A DNA stretch of 52,500 nt from Zetaproteobacteria bacterium (lineage in GTDB: Bacteria > Pseudomonadota > Alphaproteobacteria > Micavibrionales > Micavibrionaceae): positions 28,007 to 80,506 of the forward strand of contig NVXI01000002.1 in NCBI GenBank assembly GCA_002747015.1, written 5' to 3'. The notes beneath the pieces were generated by a model. It was not told where the DNA came from. It saw only the letters and a program-made list of their open reading frames with translations, and did not search any database. Position 1 is the first letter of the stretch; the number at the start of each line of letters is the position of its first letter. A program made the position numbers and the translations under genes. This document shows, piece after piece, positions 18,119 to 28,229 of this stretch.

Positions 18119-18841
18119 CTAAATTTTCTCACATAAACAAAAAACGCTTAGGCCAAACATTTTATTAAATGAAAATAAACTTACACGTTCTACATCATGC
18201 AGTGCAATTAAGGTACTGTTTACACTATTTGAGTAAAGTTTCAGCTCGCTTTTTCCTTCTATTTTTCCTTGGTTAAACAATATCTTTTTAACAAAGCGAA
18301 CAACCGCAACAACGGGGAATAAAGAACCGAAGAAATACCGACTTTTTATCGGACGCAAGCCAGCATCACGGATGGTTTTCTCCATCATATCAATCGTATA
18401 GCGCCGATAGTGTTCAAGGAAAACATCGTGCCCAGACCACATAAATTGAAAAGCAGGAACGGTTATTAGAATTTTTGCATCCTGAGGCATAGTGTCCGCA
18501 TACTCTCTTAACAAAGCAACATCATCCTCTACATGCTCTAACACATCCATCATCAATGTCAGGCCTTGTGTTGTCTTCTTGATAGACTTTACGAATTTGA
18601 TAGATTTGCCATTCTGATCTTCTTGTGTTTCCTCAGCATAATTTGGGTCAACACACACCGCACTTTGACAAATATTGTGATCTAATAACTGTCGCGAAAA
18701 TATGCCAGAACCAGCCCCGACATCCAAAACTTCGCTGGCTTTTATATTGCCCAAAAAACTACGCATCGCCTTGCCCTTTGATACATAGTACCAATGGTCA
18801 TGGATTTTATCGCCTAAAATATCTTCTTCTTTTAAATCCAT
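18119..18841 (-). CDS. Class I SAM-dependent methyltransferase
   Basis: The 240-residue protein has a Rossmann methyltransferase core: motif I VLDVGAGSGIF (about 37-47), an acidic residue ending strand 2 (VDPNY), and motif IV-like LMMDVLEHVEDD. The 'DVLEHV' and 'HYRRYT' signatures are frequent in methyltransferases next to glycan or lipid genes, but the substrate cannot be deduced. A near-consensus promoter with a palindrome in its spacer lies just upstream (18881-18909). It may form a small unit with the exported protein downstream. Confidence 0.85.
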   Translation of the reverse strand: MDLKEEDILGDKIHDHWYYVSKGKAMRSFLGNIKASEVLDVGAGSGIFSRQLLDHNICQSAVCVDPNYAEETQEDQNGKSIKFVKSIKKTTQGLTLMMDVLEHVEDDVALLREYADTMPQDAKILITVPAFQFMWSGHDVFLEHYRRYTIDMMEKTIRDAGLRPIKSRYFFGSLFPVVAVVRFVKKILFNQGKIEGKSELKLYSNSVNSTLIALHDVERVSLFSFNKMFGLSVFCLCEKI

Positions 18842-18880
18842 AAAATACGTCTCATCAATGTCATCTCTATATATCTAGGA

Positions 18881-18909
18881 ACTTTAAAGTGCACACAAGG
18901 TTGTGTCAA
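18881..18909 (-). promoter_or_regulatory. Near-consensus promoter with internal palindrome, upstream of the methyltransferase
   Basis: On the minus strand TTGACA (18904-18909) is followed after 17 bases by TAAAGT (18881-18886; four of six -10 positions), about 40 bases before the methyltransferase ATG. The spacer includes the perfect palindrome ACACAA-CC-TTGTGT (18893-18906), which overlaps the -35 element. A protein bound there would block RNA polymerase. The same dyad could also be a weak hairpin after lpd. Confidence 0.4.
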
Positions 18910-18926
18910 TTTATCTTCTATAACCC

Positions 18927-20327
18927 TTAGAAATGTATCACTTTTCCATAGGCATCCAAGACGCTTTCATGCATCATTTCGGATAAGGTTGGGTGTGGGA
19001 AGATGGTATGCATCAGCTCTGCCTCTGTCGTTTCCATCGTCTTGGCAACAACATAACCTTGAATCATCTCAGTAACCTCTGCGCCAATCATATGCGCCCC
19101 AAGTAACTCACCAGTCTTCTCATCAAAGATAGTTTTAACAAGACCGTCCGTCTCTCCCAAGGCGACAGCTTTACCATTGCCAATAAACGGAAAACGTCCA
19201 ACTTTTATTTTATAACCCTGATCCTTTGCCGCTTGCTCCGTCAAACCAACAGATGCAATTTGCGGATGGCAATAGGTACAGCCTGGAATGTTAGACTTAT
19301 TCAATGGGTGAACATCTTTTTGTCCCGCAATCTTTTCAACACAAATAATACCTTCATGTGATGCTTTGTGTGCTAACCATGGCGCACCAGTAACATCACC
19401 AATGGCATAGACGCCTTTCTCGGCAGTTTCCAACCACTGATCCGTTACAATATGCCCACGGTCCAACTTAACTTTCGTTTTTTCAAGACCAATATTCTCT
19501 GTATTGGCAACGATACCAACAGCAGAAATAACAACATCCACTGTAATTTCTTGCTTACCTTTGGCAGTTTCCAATGTAACTTTTACGTTTGTTTTGGACT
19601 TATCAAGCTTAATAACTTTTGTATTGGTCAAGATATTCATGCCTTGCTTTTTAAAGGCCTTGTGCGCAAGAGCTGATATTTCAATATCCTCAACAGGCAA
19701 AACACGATCCATCACCTCGACGACAGTGACTTCTGCACCCATAGAGCGATAAAAGCTAGCAAATTCAATGCCAATCGCGCCTGAGCCCATAACCAACAGT
19801 GATTTAGGCATCTCTTCTGGCACCATAGCCTCTTTATACGTCCAGACCAGCTTCTTATCCGGCTCTATTCCCGGCAAAACACGGGCGCGAGCGCCTGTGG
19901 CAACAATAATATGCTTTGCAGACAGTGCCTCTAGAACCTTACCGTCTTTCTCAACTGTAACCTTACCTGCGCCCTGAAGTTTGCCCCAGCCATCGAAAAC
20001 AGTAACCTTGTTCTTCTTAAGCAAGTGCGCAATACCACCTGAAAGCTGTCCTGCGATACCGCGAGAACGTTTCACTATTTTCTTAATATCAAAACTAACA
20101 TCTTTTGCAGATAGTCCGAACTCATCCAGGTTATGCATCATGTGATAGATTTCACTCGACCTTAACAGTGCCTTTGTTGGAATGCACCCCCAATTCAAAC
20201 AAATACCACCCAGATGTTGTGCTTCAATAACAGCCGTTTTCATACCCAGTTGCGCCGCACGAATTGCAGCCACATAGCCACCTGGTCCACCACCAATAAT
20301 GATAATGTCAAAGTTTTTATTACCCAT
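18927..20327 (-). CDS. lpdA: Dihydrolipoyl dehydrogenase (E3)
   Basis: E3 reoxidises dihydrolipoamide with NAD+ in the 2-oxoacid dehydrogenase complexes. The 466-residue flavoprotein shows the FAD site GGGPGGYVAA (12-21), the redox disulfide Cys43-Cys48 in GGICLNWGCIPT, a second Rossmann fold (VMGSGAIGIEFASFY), the second FAD motif YAIGDVTGAPWLAHKA and the C-terminal His-Glu dyad in FPHPTLSEMMHE. It closes the pdhA-pdhB-pdhC set and is probably the E3 of pyruvate dehydrogenase, perhaps shared with other complexes. Confidence 0.97.
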   Translation of the reverse strand: MGNKNFDIIIIGGGPGGYVAAIRAAQLGMKTAVIEAQHLGGICLNWGCIPTKALLRSSEIYHMMHNLDEFGLSAKDVSFDIKKIVKRSRGIAGQLSGGIAHLLKKNKVTVFDGWGKLQGAGKVTVEKDGKVLEALSAKHIIVATGARARVLPGIEPDKKLVWTYKEAMVPEEMPKSLLVMGSGAIGIEFASFYRSMGAEVTVVEVMDRVLPVEDIEISALAHKAFKKQGMNILTNTKVIKLDKSKTNVKVTLETAKGKQEITVDVVISAVGIVANTENIGLEKTKVKLDRGHIVTDQWLETAEKGVYAIGDVTGAPWLAHKASHEGIICVEKIAGQKDVHPLNKSNIPGCTYCHPQIASVGLTEQAAKDQGYKIKVGRFPFIGNGKAVALGETDGLVKTIFDEKTGELLGAHMIGAEVTEMIQGYVVAKTMETTEAELMHTIFPHPTLSEMMHESVLDAYGKVIHF

Positions 20328-20359
20328 ACTTTAAAGCACCTATTTAAAATTAAGAGAGA

Positions 20360-20893
20360 TTAAACGTCAAAGACGTCATTAAGGAATTGTTCTACTTGCT
20401 CAATGGTTTGTGCACGCAAAGGGTCTTCTGGGAATTTTAGAAACTCCTCTTCTGGACCAAATAAGACAAGGGGTTTGTTATACATCAACGCAAGAGAAAC
20501 CTCGTTACGCGTCCCATGAGAACCGGGCATAATTATCAGGGCCTTCGCAGTCATAACATTTACAAGATTGCGGCTGAACGGCATTTTATCACTTTGTGCC
20601 TTGGCACTTAAAGGCGTAATCATTGGTATTTCAATGTAAGGGTTTGGGTATTCTTCCGTATCAAGTTTTTGCCCCCTATAGTCTACCGCCGGCAAAATCC
20701 CTATTGCAACGCCCTTGCGGTGTTCTACTTCACAAAAACCTCTTGCTACTTCCGTCATAACACCGCCTCCGGCACCTGTTAACAAATTATACCCACGGTT
20801 AGCAATCAATTCACCAGCAGGATAAGAAAAATCATGCCAAGTCTTTACATGAGAACCCATTACACCAACGATACAACGTCTGATCACAGTCAT
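20360..20893 (-). CDS. LOG/TIGR00725-like nucleotide-binding protein
   Basis: This 177-residue protein belongs to the lysine-decarboxylase-like/SLOG superfamily. It has LLTGAGGGVMTEVARGF (37-53) and PGSHGTRNE (123-131), a variant of the LOG phosphoribohydrolase motif PGGxGTxxE in which the second Gly is Ser125. LOG enzymes release bases from nucleoside monophosphates, while others of the superfamily bind nucleotides or molybdopterin carriers. The altered motif makes the activity uncertain. GGAGATCTAAA precedes the ATG. It lies 11 bases after pdhC and 32 before lpd, so it is embedded in the pdh transcript. Confidence 0.75.
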   Translation of the reverse strand: MTVIRRCIVGVMGSHVKTWHDFSYPAGELIANRGYNLLTGAGGGVMTEVARGFCEVEHRKGVAIGILPAVDYRGQKLDTEEYPNPYIEIPMITPLSAKAQSDKMPFSRNLVNVMTAKALIIMPGSHGTRNEVSLALMYNKPLVLFGPEEEFLKFPEDPLRAQTIEQVEQFLNDVFDV

Positions 20894-20904
20894 TTTTAGA
20901 TCTC

Positions 20905-22179
20905 CTATACAAGCATTGCCACGGGGTTTTCGATATATTGCTTAAATATCTTTAAGAATTCGGCACCAACAGCACCATCAACACTACGGTGATCAACAGA
21001 TAAGGTACAATTCATCACAGTTCGAATTTCAATTTCCCCATTAATCACGACAGGGCGCGGCTCTCCCGCACCGATGGCAAGAATACACCCCTGCGGTGGA
21101 TTAACAATAGCTGCAAACTCTTTTACACCGAACATCCCAAGATTTGAGATCGAAAATGACCCGCCTTGAAATTCTTCAGGCTTCAGCTTTCCTTCTCGCG
21201 CACGTCCGGCCAAATTTTTCATTTCAATAGATATTTCGCGCAATCCTTTGTCTTCAGCCGCCTTAATAATCGGAGTAATCAGACCTGTCGGCGTTGAAAC
21301 AGCCACAGAAATATCCGCCTTTAAAAATTGCTGGATCGCATCATCTGTCCATGACACATTTGCAGCGGGGTAAGCCTTTAATGCAGCGGCAGACGCCTTG
21401 ATAATAAAGTCATTTACCGAAATCTTATATTCGCCATTCGCCGCATCATTAAGGTCTTTACGTGCAGCCAACAAATTATCCAGAATACATTCTACGGTTA
21501 GATAGAAATGCGGAACAGTTTGCTTTGATTCAGATAAGCGTTTTGCAACAATTTTACGGATATTATTATTCGGGATCTCCGTATAGGCCATTCCAAAGAC
21601 GTTTATTTTAATTGCTGGGTCATCATATGTGACAGCTTGTGCGCTCACGGGAGACGTTGCAGGCGCGCGCCCTGCATTCTCTATATCAGCTTTAATTATT
21701 CGGCCATGCGGACCTGATCCTTTTATCGTTGCTAAATCAAGGTCGGCCTTCTTTGCTAGGCGTTTAGCCAATGGTGAAGCAAACACACGGTCATCAGCAG
21801 AACGTTGTATCATAGAAAGAACCTCCAGTTTTTCTACTTTCGGCATGGGGACAGCATCAACAATAGTCGGGGCAGCAGATACAACAACAGGAGTAGGTGA
21901 AACAACAGGGGCATCGCTCAAATCATTACTGGTCTCCCCCTCCTCTAAAAGGATTGCAATCACATCATTAACAGGAACATTCTCAGCCCCTTCCGCAACA
22001 AGGATTTTACCAAGCACGCCCTCATCAACGGCCTCAACCTCCATCGTGGCTTTATCCGTTTCAATTTCGCAAAGTACATCACCCGATTCAACAACATCCC
22101 CTTCGGATTTCAACCATCTAGATAGTGTTCCATCAGTCATTGTCGGCGACAAAGCTGGCATTGTAATATTTATTGGCAT
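20905..22179 (-). CDS. pdhC: Pyruvate dehydrogenase E2, dihydrolipoamide acetyltransferase
   Basis: E2 is the core of the pyruvate dehydrogenase complex and passes acetyl groups to CoA. The 424-residue protein has one N-terminal lipoyl domain (lipoylated Lys43 in ETDKATME), a Pro/Val-rich linker, a peripheral-subunit-binding domain near 130-170 ([20 protein letters not shown]) and a catalytic domain ending with the active-site motif [14 protein letters not shown]. Its ATG lies inside the end of the upstream SIMPL-like gene, a 10-base overlap, so translation may be coupled. The ribosome-binding site is weak. Confidence 0.97.
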   Translation of the reverse strand: MPINITMPALSPTMTDGTLSRWLKSEGDVVESGDVLCEIETDKATMEVEAVDEGVLGKILVAEGAENVPVNDVIAILLEEGETSNDLSDAPVVSPTPVVVSAAPTIVDAVPMPKVEKLEVLSMIQRSADDRVFASPLAKRLAKKADLDLATIKGSGPHGRIIKADIENAGRAPATSPVSAQAVTYDDPAIKINVFGMAYTEIPNNNIRKIVAKRLSESKQTVPHFYLTVECILDNLLAARKDLNDAANGEYKISVNDFIIKASAAALKAYPAANVSWTDDAIQQFLKADISVAVSTPTGLITPIIKAAEDKGLREISIEMKNLAGRAREGKLKPEEFQGGSFSISNLGMFGVKEFAAIVNPPQGCILAIGAGEPRPVVINGEIEIRTVMNCTLSVDHRSVDGAVGAEFLKIFKQYIENPVAMLV

Positions 22180-22616
22180 TGGCGATACCCATTCATGCTA
22201 AAGTTTACCTGATAACCTTTTTCACCAATCGCTTCCATTAACGCTGCTGCTTTTTCGGTATCTTCAATTTTAAAGGAAACACCTCCATTTAGACTGTATT
22301 TAGACGGAGTATTCGCATTGCACCCGCCACTATTTGTCGTGTACACATTGTAGTTTATATTATTAACATGCATTTTTTCTATATTTAAATCTTTGGCAAC
22401 CAACATAATCTCATCCGCCTTGCCTTCTATATAAGTTTGCGTATTTTTAAGTTCTATAGGGACATTACTAAAGCTGACACTTAACGTAGCATTTTCAACC
22501 ATTGTACAAGTCTGACCACTACCAGACACAGCCAAACGCTTGCTTGCATGTGCGCTGGACATGCAAAGTATAGAAGATAGAATTGTCGCTGTAATAATAA
22601 ATTTAGAATATTTCAT
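22170..22616 (-). CDS. Exported SIMPL-like (DUF541-like) small protein
   Basis: A 148-residue protein with a signal peptide ([19 protein letters not shown], cleavage after AHA near residue 24). The mature start [10 protein letters not shown], the helix ending in a numbered-repeat-like [14 protein letters not shown] and the later [17 protein letters not shown] resemble the SIMPL/DUF541 fold (oxidative-stress/outer-membrane type), but it is shorter than usual and I hold this loosely. Three cysteines are in the mature part. AAGGAAATTAAA is a good ribosome-binding site. Its 3' end overlaps pdhC by 10 bases, so an envelope protein is read between two subunits of a cytosolic complex. Confidence 0.7.
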   Translation of the reverse strand: MKYSKFIITATILSSILCMSSAHASKRLAVSGSGQTCTMVENATLSVSFSNVPIELKNTQTYIEGKADEIMLVAKDLNIEKMHVNNINYNVYTTNSGGCNANTPSKYSLNGGVSFKIEDTEKAAALMEAIGEKGYQVNFSMNGYRQCQ

Positions 22617-22686
22617 TTTAATTTCCTTATCTAATAAATTTAAATATATTCATTAGACGACGTGAATCAGACGTTCCTTGGTAAGT

Positions 22687-24123
22687 TTAATCAACATAGC
22701 AAACTTTCTTAACCGCCGTAACAATATCCTTAGACTTTGGTAGCGCCAAACCCTCAAGATTAGCGGCATACGGCATAGGGACATCCAAACCACAAACACG
22801 TGTAACAGGTGCATCAAGATAATCAAAGGCATGTTCACCGCAAAGCGCCGCGATTTCAGCACCAACCCCTGCAAAAGGCCAGCCCTCTTCAACAGATACG
22901 ATACGATTTGTTTTCTTAACGCTTTCTAAAATTGTCCAACGATCTAGCGGACGAATTGTGCGAAGATTTATAACTTCTGCATCGATACCCTGCTCCGCCA
23001 ATTCTGTTGCGGCCTCCAACGCCTTACCAACCATAATGGAGTAAGCAACGATGGTAACATCGGCTCCTGCACGCTCAATTTTCGCACGGCCAATCGGAAT
23101 CTCATAATCCTCAGATACAGGCACGTCAAAGCTCTGCCCATACATCATCTCATTTTCAAGGAATACAATTGGATTTGGATCGCGAATAGAGGCCTTCAAT
23201 AGGCCCTTAGCATCCGCAGCCGACCATGGGGCGACAACCTTAAGCCCAGGCACATGTGCATACCAGCTCGCGTAACATTGAGAATGTTGAGCACCGACAC
23301 GCGACGCCGCACCATTAGGACCACGAAAGACAATTGGACAGCCGAGCTTACCACCCGCCATGTAAAGAGTTTTACCAGCAGAATTTATAATATGGTCAAT
23401 TGCCTGCATACCAAAGTTCCACGTCATGAACTCAATAATAGGCCTCAAGCCATTCATCGCAGAACCAACAGCCATGCCAGCAAACCCATGCTCCGTAATT
23501 GGAGTGTCAATCACGCGCCTTGCTCCAAACTCATCAAGCAAGCCTTGAGAAATCTTATAGGCACCTTGATATTCTGCGACCTCTTCCCCCATCAGGTAAA
23601 CACGATCATCACTACGCATTTCCTCTGCCATCGCATCACGAAGCGCATCACGAACGGTCTGATTAATCGTATCGGTGAAAAAGGATGCCTCATCAAAAGG
23701 CGGTGGCTCAATAACTTTGCCTTGCGCATACAGGATATCACGGTTCTCAATAACCGCACCGGCGGCTTGTTCAACATCACTGGCGGATTGAACGGATACA
23801 TTCGCCTCAACAACAGCATCATCATTAGATGGCAAGGGAATAACCGCAACGGATACATCGCCAACATCATCCGCACTTTCGCCCTCTTCCAAAAGAATAG
23901 CGATAGGAGAATTAACAGGCACCCCTTCAGTCCCTTCACTCACAAGGATCTTACCAAGAATACCATCATCAACAGCCTCAACTTCCATCGTTGCCTTATC
24001 TGTTTCAATTTCACACAATACATCACCAGATTCAACAGAATCACCCTCGGACTTTAGCCACTTTGCTAAATTCCCTTCAGTCATTGTTGGTGACAAGGCC
24101 GGCATTAAAATCTGTGTTGGCAT
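22687..24123 (-). CDS. pdhB: Pyruvate dehydrogenase E1 beta subunit with N-terminal lipoyl domain
   Basis: The 478-residue protein starts with a lipoyl domain (Lys43 in ETDKATME) and a Val/Ala-rich linker. The E1-beta domain follows from about residue 150, with [38 protein letters not shown] and the C-terminal transketolase-like domain ([22 protein letters not shown]). A lipoyl domain on E1-beta is a feature of alphaproteobacteria such as rhizobia and Zymomonas. Its ATG directly abuts the pdhA stop (TAGATG), so the two are translationally coupled. Confidence 0.97.
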   Translation of the reverse strand: MPTQILMPALSPTMTEGNLAKWLKSEGDSVESGDVLCEIETDKATMEVEAVDDGILGKILVSEGTEGVPVNSPIAILLEEGESADDVGDVSVAVIPLPSNDDAVVEANVSVQSASDVEQAAGAVIENRDILYAQGKVIEPPPFDEASFFTDTINQTVRDALRDAMAEEMRSDDRVYLMGEEVAEYQGAYKISQGLLDEFGARRVIDTPITEHGFAGMAVGSAMNGLRPIIEFMTWNFGMQAIDHIINSAGKTLYMAGGKLGCPIVFRGPNGAASRVGAQHSQCYASWYAHVPGLKVVAPWSAADAKGLLKASIRDPNPIVFLENEMMYGQSFDVPVSEDYEIPIGRAKIERAGADVTIVAYSIMVGKALEAATELAEQGIDAEVINLRTIRPLDRWTILESVKKTNRIVSVEEGWPFAGVGAEIAALCGEHAFDYLDAPVTRVCGLDVPMPYAANLEGLALPKSKDIVTAVKKVCYVD

Positions 24124-25146
24124 CTACGCTCTCTCCACTAAAATATCCGTCCAAAGCTCAAAATCTTCTGGCTCTGGACTTGTTTGGGCAAACTCTGCCG
24201 CTTCAGCGACAATCGCCTTTATATCTTTATCTATTTGCTTAAGATCAGCTTCACCAACACCAGACTCTTGCAACAAATCCTTCACTTGAGTAATCGGATC
24301 GCGCTCCCCCTTCATAGAGGAAACCTCTTCCTTAGAACGATACTTGGCCGGGTCAGACATAGAATGTCCACGATAACGATACGTCATAACTTCTAGAATA
24401 TATGGGCCATTACCTGATCGAATATAGTCCAGCGCCTGACGTGCCGATTTTTGAACAGCAAACACATCCATTCCATCGACCTGCTCACCCGGGATACCGT
24501 AGCCTTCACCACGGCGATATAACTGCCCGGCAGAAGAGCGGGAAACACTGGTCCCCATACCATATTGATTATTCTCAATAACAAACAACACAGGCAAGTC
24601 CCAAAGAGCCGCCATATTATAACATTCTGCAACTTGGCCCTGATTAGATGCACCATCCCCCATATAAGCAACAGCAACACCGTTATCGCCCTTATACTTA
24701 TGTGCGAACCCAAGACCTGTACCAATCGACGTTCCAGCACCAACGATACCATGACCACCAAAGAAATTCTTCTCCAAAGAGAACATATGCATTGATCCGC
24801 CTTTACCCCTAGAATAGCCATCTATACGACCCGTTAACTCCGCCATAATCCCTTTTGGATCCATCCCACACGCAAGCATATGCGCATGATCACGATAAGA
24901 GGTTACAACAGTATCTTGAGGTTCCTGTACAGAATTAATACCTGTCACGACAGCTTCCTGTCCAATATACAAATGGCAAAACCCACCAATCAAGCCCATA
25001 CCATAGAGCTGACCAGCCTTTTCTTCAAAACGACGAATCATTAGCATGTCATGATAAAACTTCTTTAGCTCTTCCAACGAAGCTATATTTGATTTCTTCG
25101 CATTCTTTTTAGTTGCCGTATTTTTCTTAGTTTTAGAAGCTGCCAC
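24124..25146 (-). CDS. pdhA: Pyruvate dehydrogenase E1 alpha subunit
   Basis: E1 decarboxylates pyruvate using thiamine diphosphate. The 340-residue subunit has a Lys-rich N-terminal tail (residues 4-19), RRFEEKAGQLYGMG, and the ThDP motif GDGASNQGQVAECYN ending in IENNQYGMGTS. The phosphorylation-loop region is YRYRGHSMSDPAKYR. The start is GTG 25146, decided by a perfect AGGAGG nine bases upstream. It begins the pdh run; ftsB lies 149 bases upstream on the same strand. Confidence 0.97.
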   Translation of the reverse strand: MAASKTKKNTATKKNAKKSNIASLEELKKFYHDMLMIRRFEEKAGQLYGMGLIGGFCHLYIGQEAVVTGINSVQEPQDTVVTSYRDHAHMLACGMDPKGIMAELTGRIDGYSRGKGGSMHMFSLEKNFFGGHGIVGAGTSIGTGLGFAHKYKGDNGVAVAYMGDGASNQGQVAECYNMAALWDLPVLFVIENNQYGMGTSVSRSSAGQLYRRGEGYGIPGEQVDGMDVFAVQKSARQALDYIRSGNGPYILEVMTYRYRGHSMSDPAKYRSKEEVSSMKGERDPITQVKDLLQESGVGEADLKQIDKDIKAIVAEAAEFAQTSPEPEDFELWTDILVERA

Positions 25147-25295
25147 AGATTTTTTCCTCCTGATGCCGAATGCATCAAAGCCATTCCCATTTGTATAGAA
25201 TGTGCTACACCATTTTACGTGCTAACACCAGAGAAAAAAACACTTTTGTGCGGTGCAACATGCTGTAATATAAAGGAATTTAACATATTTAAAAC
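25147..25295. other. Leader region between ftsB and pdhA
   Basis: This 149-base gap ends with the AGGAGG ribosome-binding site of pdhA (25154-25160 region, minus strand). A TATACA resembling a -10 element lies about 55 bases before the GTG on the minus strand, but no -35 sits at proper spacing. I see no clear terminator for ftsB. Confidence 0.35.
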
Positions 25296-25607
25296 TCAGT
25301 GCCCAAGCACAATAATTTCATCCCGATACTTATAACCAAGAACAAGACGAACGCGCTCATCCAACATATCCGAAGACAAAGAACCCGGGCGCATCCGAAG
25401 GACACTAACCTCAACATCGTCTTTTTTCCGTTCCAGAGAACTCAAAGCATTCTGCTTTTCTTGCAACACACCTGTAAGAGCTGATAAACGAGTATAACTT
25501 CTTTGACCAGAGACTGTGTGATAGGAAAAATACAAGCATAAACAAAGACCAACCAACATCGGTATTTTACGGTGAAAAGTCATTCTAATGTCTTTAAGTG
25601 CTTCCAT
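25296..25607 (-). CDS. ftsB: Cell division protein FtsB/DivIC family
   Basis: A 103-residue bitopic membrane protein with one helix (about 14-32, KIPMLVGLCLCLYFSYHTV) followed by a coiled coil (LTGVLQEKQNALSSLERKKDDVE) and the DivIC-type tail PGSLSSDMLDERVRLVLGY. FtsB joins FtsL and FtsQ in the divisome that activates septal wall synthesis. Position between eno and pdhA is the usual one in alphaproteobacteria, which supports the call. Confidence 0.9.
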   Translation of the reverse strand: MEALKDIRMTFHRKIPMLVGLCLCLYFSYHTVSGQRSYTRLSALTGVLQEKQNALSSLERKKDDVEVSVLRMRPGSLSSDMLDERVRLVLGYKYRDEIIVLGH

Positions 25608-25709
25608 ATGGCTATAGAATCACATTGCTGCCTGTGGATCAAGCTAAAAAAACCATTAGACTCAACCGCTTAACGTGAACATAAAAGGAACAGAATGAAG
25701 TAAACGACT

Positions 25710-26312
25710 CTATTGATTCACTTTTTCGAATTTCATGGTTTCCTCATGATTTTCCAACAATCGTGCCCACAGCGTTTGCCGTTGCGAATTATCAAGAATT
25801 TCAGCAGAATATTCTTCTACAACCCACATATCGTTGCGAATTTCCTTTTCCAATTGTCCTGGCTTCCATCCAGAATACCCCAGATAAATATCAAAAGGCT
25901 TCTCACTATCCTCAGGGAATAATTTCTTGAATTTTTTATATGGCACAATATATAAACCTTGCGTTCGCCAATGCGATATCGCATTCAACCTATTCATTGC
26001 CACTAGGCGCATCTCCGGAAACGCGACTGGCCCACCCTTATAAAACGTCACATCCTGATCTACAAACAAACGTTCCTTTAGATCAGGCGATTGTCGCGGC
26101 CGATTAAGAATTATACCCTGAGCCCCCCAAACAGAATGATCAAATATATAAATCACAGTTTGTGTGAAATTCGGGTCAGCGCTTAATTGCTCGGTTGCTA
26201 TTAATATTTTACCTGCATGCCCCTGATAAAAACTCAAAAAGCTAGGCAGAGCAAACAAAATTGTCGCCAACAGGAAGTATATTCTCGCATTTTTCAATCT
26301 CTGTATATTCAT
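25710..26312 (-). CDS. AlgH/YqgE family protein (UPF0301) with N-terminal hydrophobic extension
   Basis: The 200-residue protein matches the YqgE/AlgH family: ILIATEQLSADPNFTQTVIY, GAQGIILNRP, FYKGGPV and YLGYSGWKPGQLEKEI. Its biochemical role is unsettled. Unlike the usual cytosolic members, which start close to the 'FLIA' strand, this one has about 33 extra residues with a hydrophobic stretch (IYFLLATILFALPSFLSFY), so it may be membrane-anchored or exported. No internal start is compelling, since the next Met lies far inside the domain. It is located between eno and ftsB. Confidence 0.88.
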   Translation of the reverse strand: MNIQRLKNARIYFLLATILFALPSFLSFYQGHAGKILIATEQLSADPNFTQTVIYIFDHSVWGAQGIILNRPRQSPDLKERLFVDQDVTFYKGGPVAFPEMRLVAMNRLNAISHWRTQGLYIVPYKKFKKLFPEDSEKPFDIYLGYSGWKPGQLEKEIRNDMWVVEEYSAEILDNSQRQTLWARLLENHEETMKFEKVNQ

Positions 26313-26363
26313 CGAAAAGACTATAACAAAGAATTAAACATTTAATCAGGTGATACTTGTATT

Positions 26364-27779
<1,416 letters not shown>

Positions 27780-28196
27780 CTACGCCGTTTCATCAACTTC
27801 TGTCCCAAGCGCACTTGCTGAAACAGAGCCATTATCAACTTCAAAAAATTCGCTGGAAAAAGAACCATCGCTTTGTATGGATACATCACGGCTTGTAGAT
27901 GCCGTTGCCGCAAGCCCTGCAATTTGTATTTGAGCAGCACCAGTCGTAGCACTCGCCCCACCTGAGAGTGAGAAAAGCCTATTATACGATGAAGAATTGT
28001 TTTCTATAATTTGATTATTAAGCTGACGCGCTCTCGCAGATATTCCAACACCAGACACCGAAGTTGCACGCCCAACATCAAGCAGGCTAGAAGAACTTGT
28101 CAATGATAGTATATCCGCAGGCACAAAAGTGCTGCCCTGCTTATTCGCAAGGGTCGCTTGATTTAAGTATTGTGATGCTCCGGCAATACGCGCCAT
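27780..28196 (-). CDS. Hypothetical Ser/Ala-rich 138-residue protein
   Basis: I do not recognise this protein. It has no signal peptide or membrane helix. Composition is strongly Ser, Ala, Gly, Asn and Gln, with few charged residues except in the acidic tail (last residues GTEVDETA). It contains GVGISARARQLNNQIIENNS, an amphipathic helix reminiscent of flagellin or secreted axial proteins, then a threonine/serine-rich beta-prone half. A perfect AGGAGG seven bases before ATG 28196 suggests efficient translation. It lies between kdsA and eno on the same strand. The composition fits a secreted or surface-assembled protein, but that is inference. Confidence 0.7.
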   Translation of the reverse strand: MARIAGASQYLNQATLANKQGSTFVPADILSLTSSSSLLDVGRATSVSGVGISARARQLNNQIIENNSSSYNRLFSLSGGASATTGAAQIQIAGLAATASTSRDVSIQSDGSFSSEFFEVDNGSVSASALGTEVDETA

Positions 28197-28229
28197 AAAT
28201 TCAGCCTCCTGCTGATTGATACCACCATT

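Noticed and set aside
21629..22201. 190-codon plus-strand open frame opposite pdhC
   Set aside because: Ser/Thr/Ala-rich mirror of the pdhC coding sequence, with no independent signals.
23254..24057. Long 267-codon plus-strand open frame opposite pdhB
   Set aside because: It lies wholly antisense to the conserved pdhB, has no recognisable motif and a composition (many Arg, Thr, Asn, His) typical of a shadow frame.
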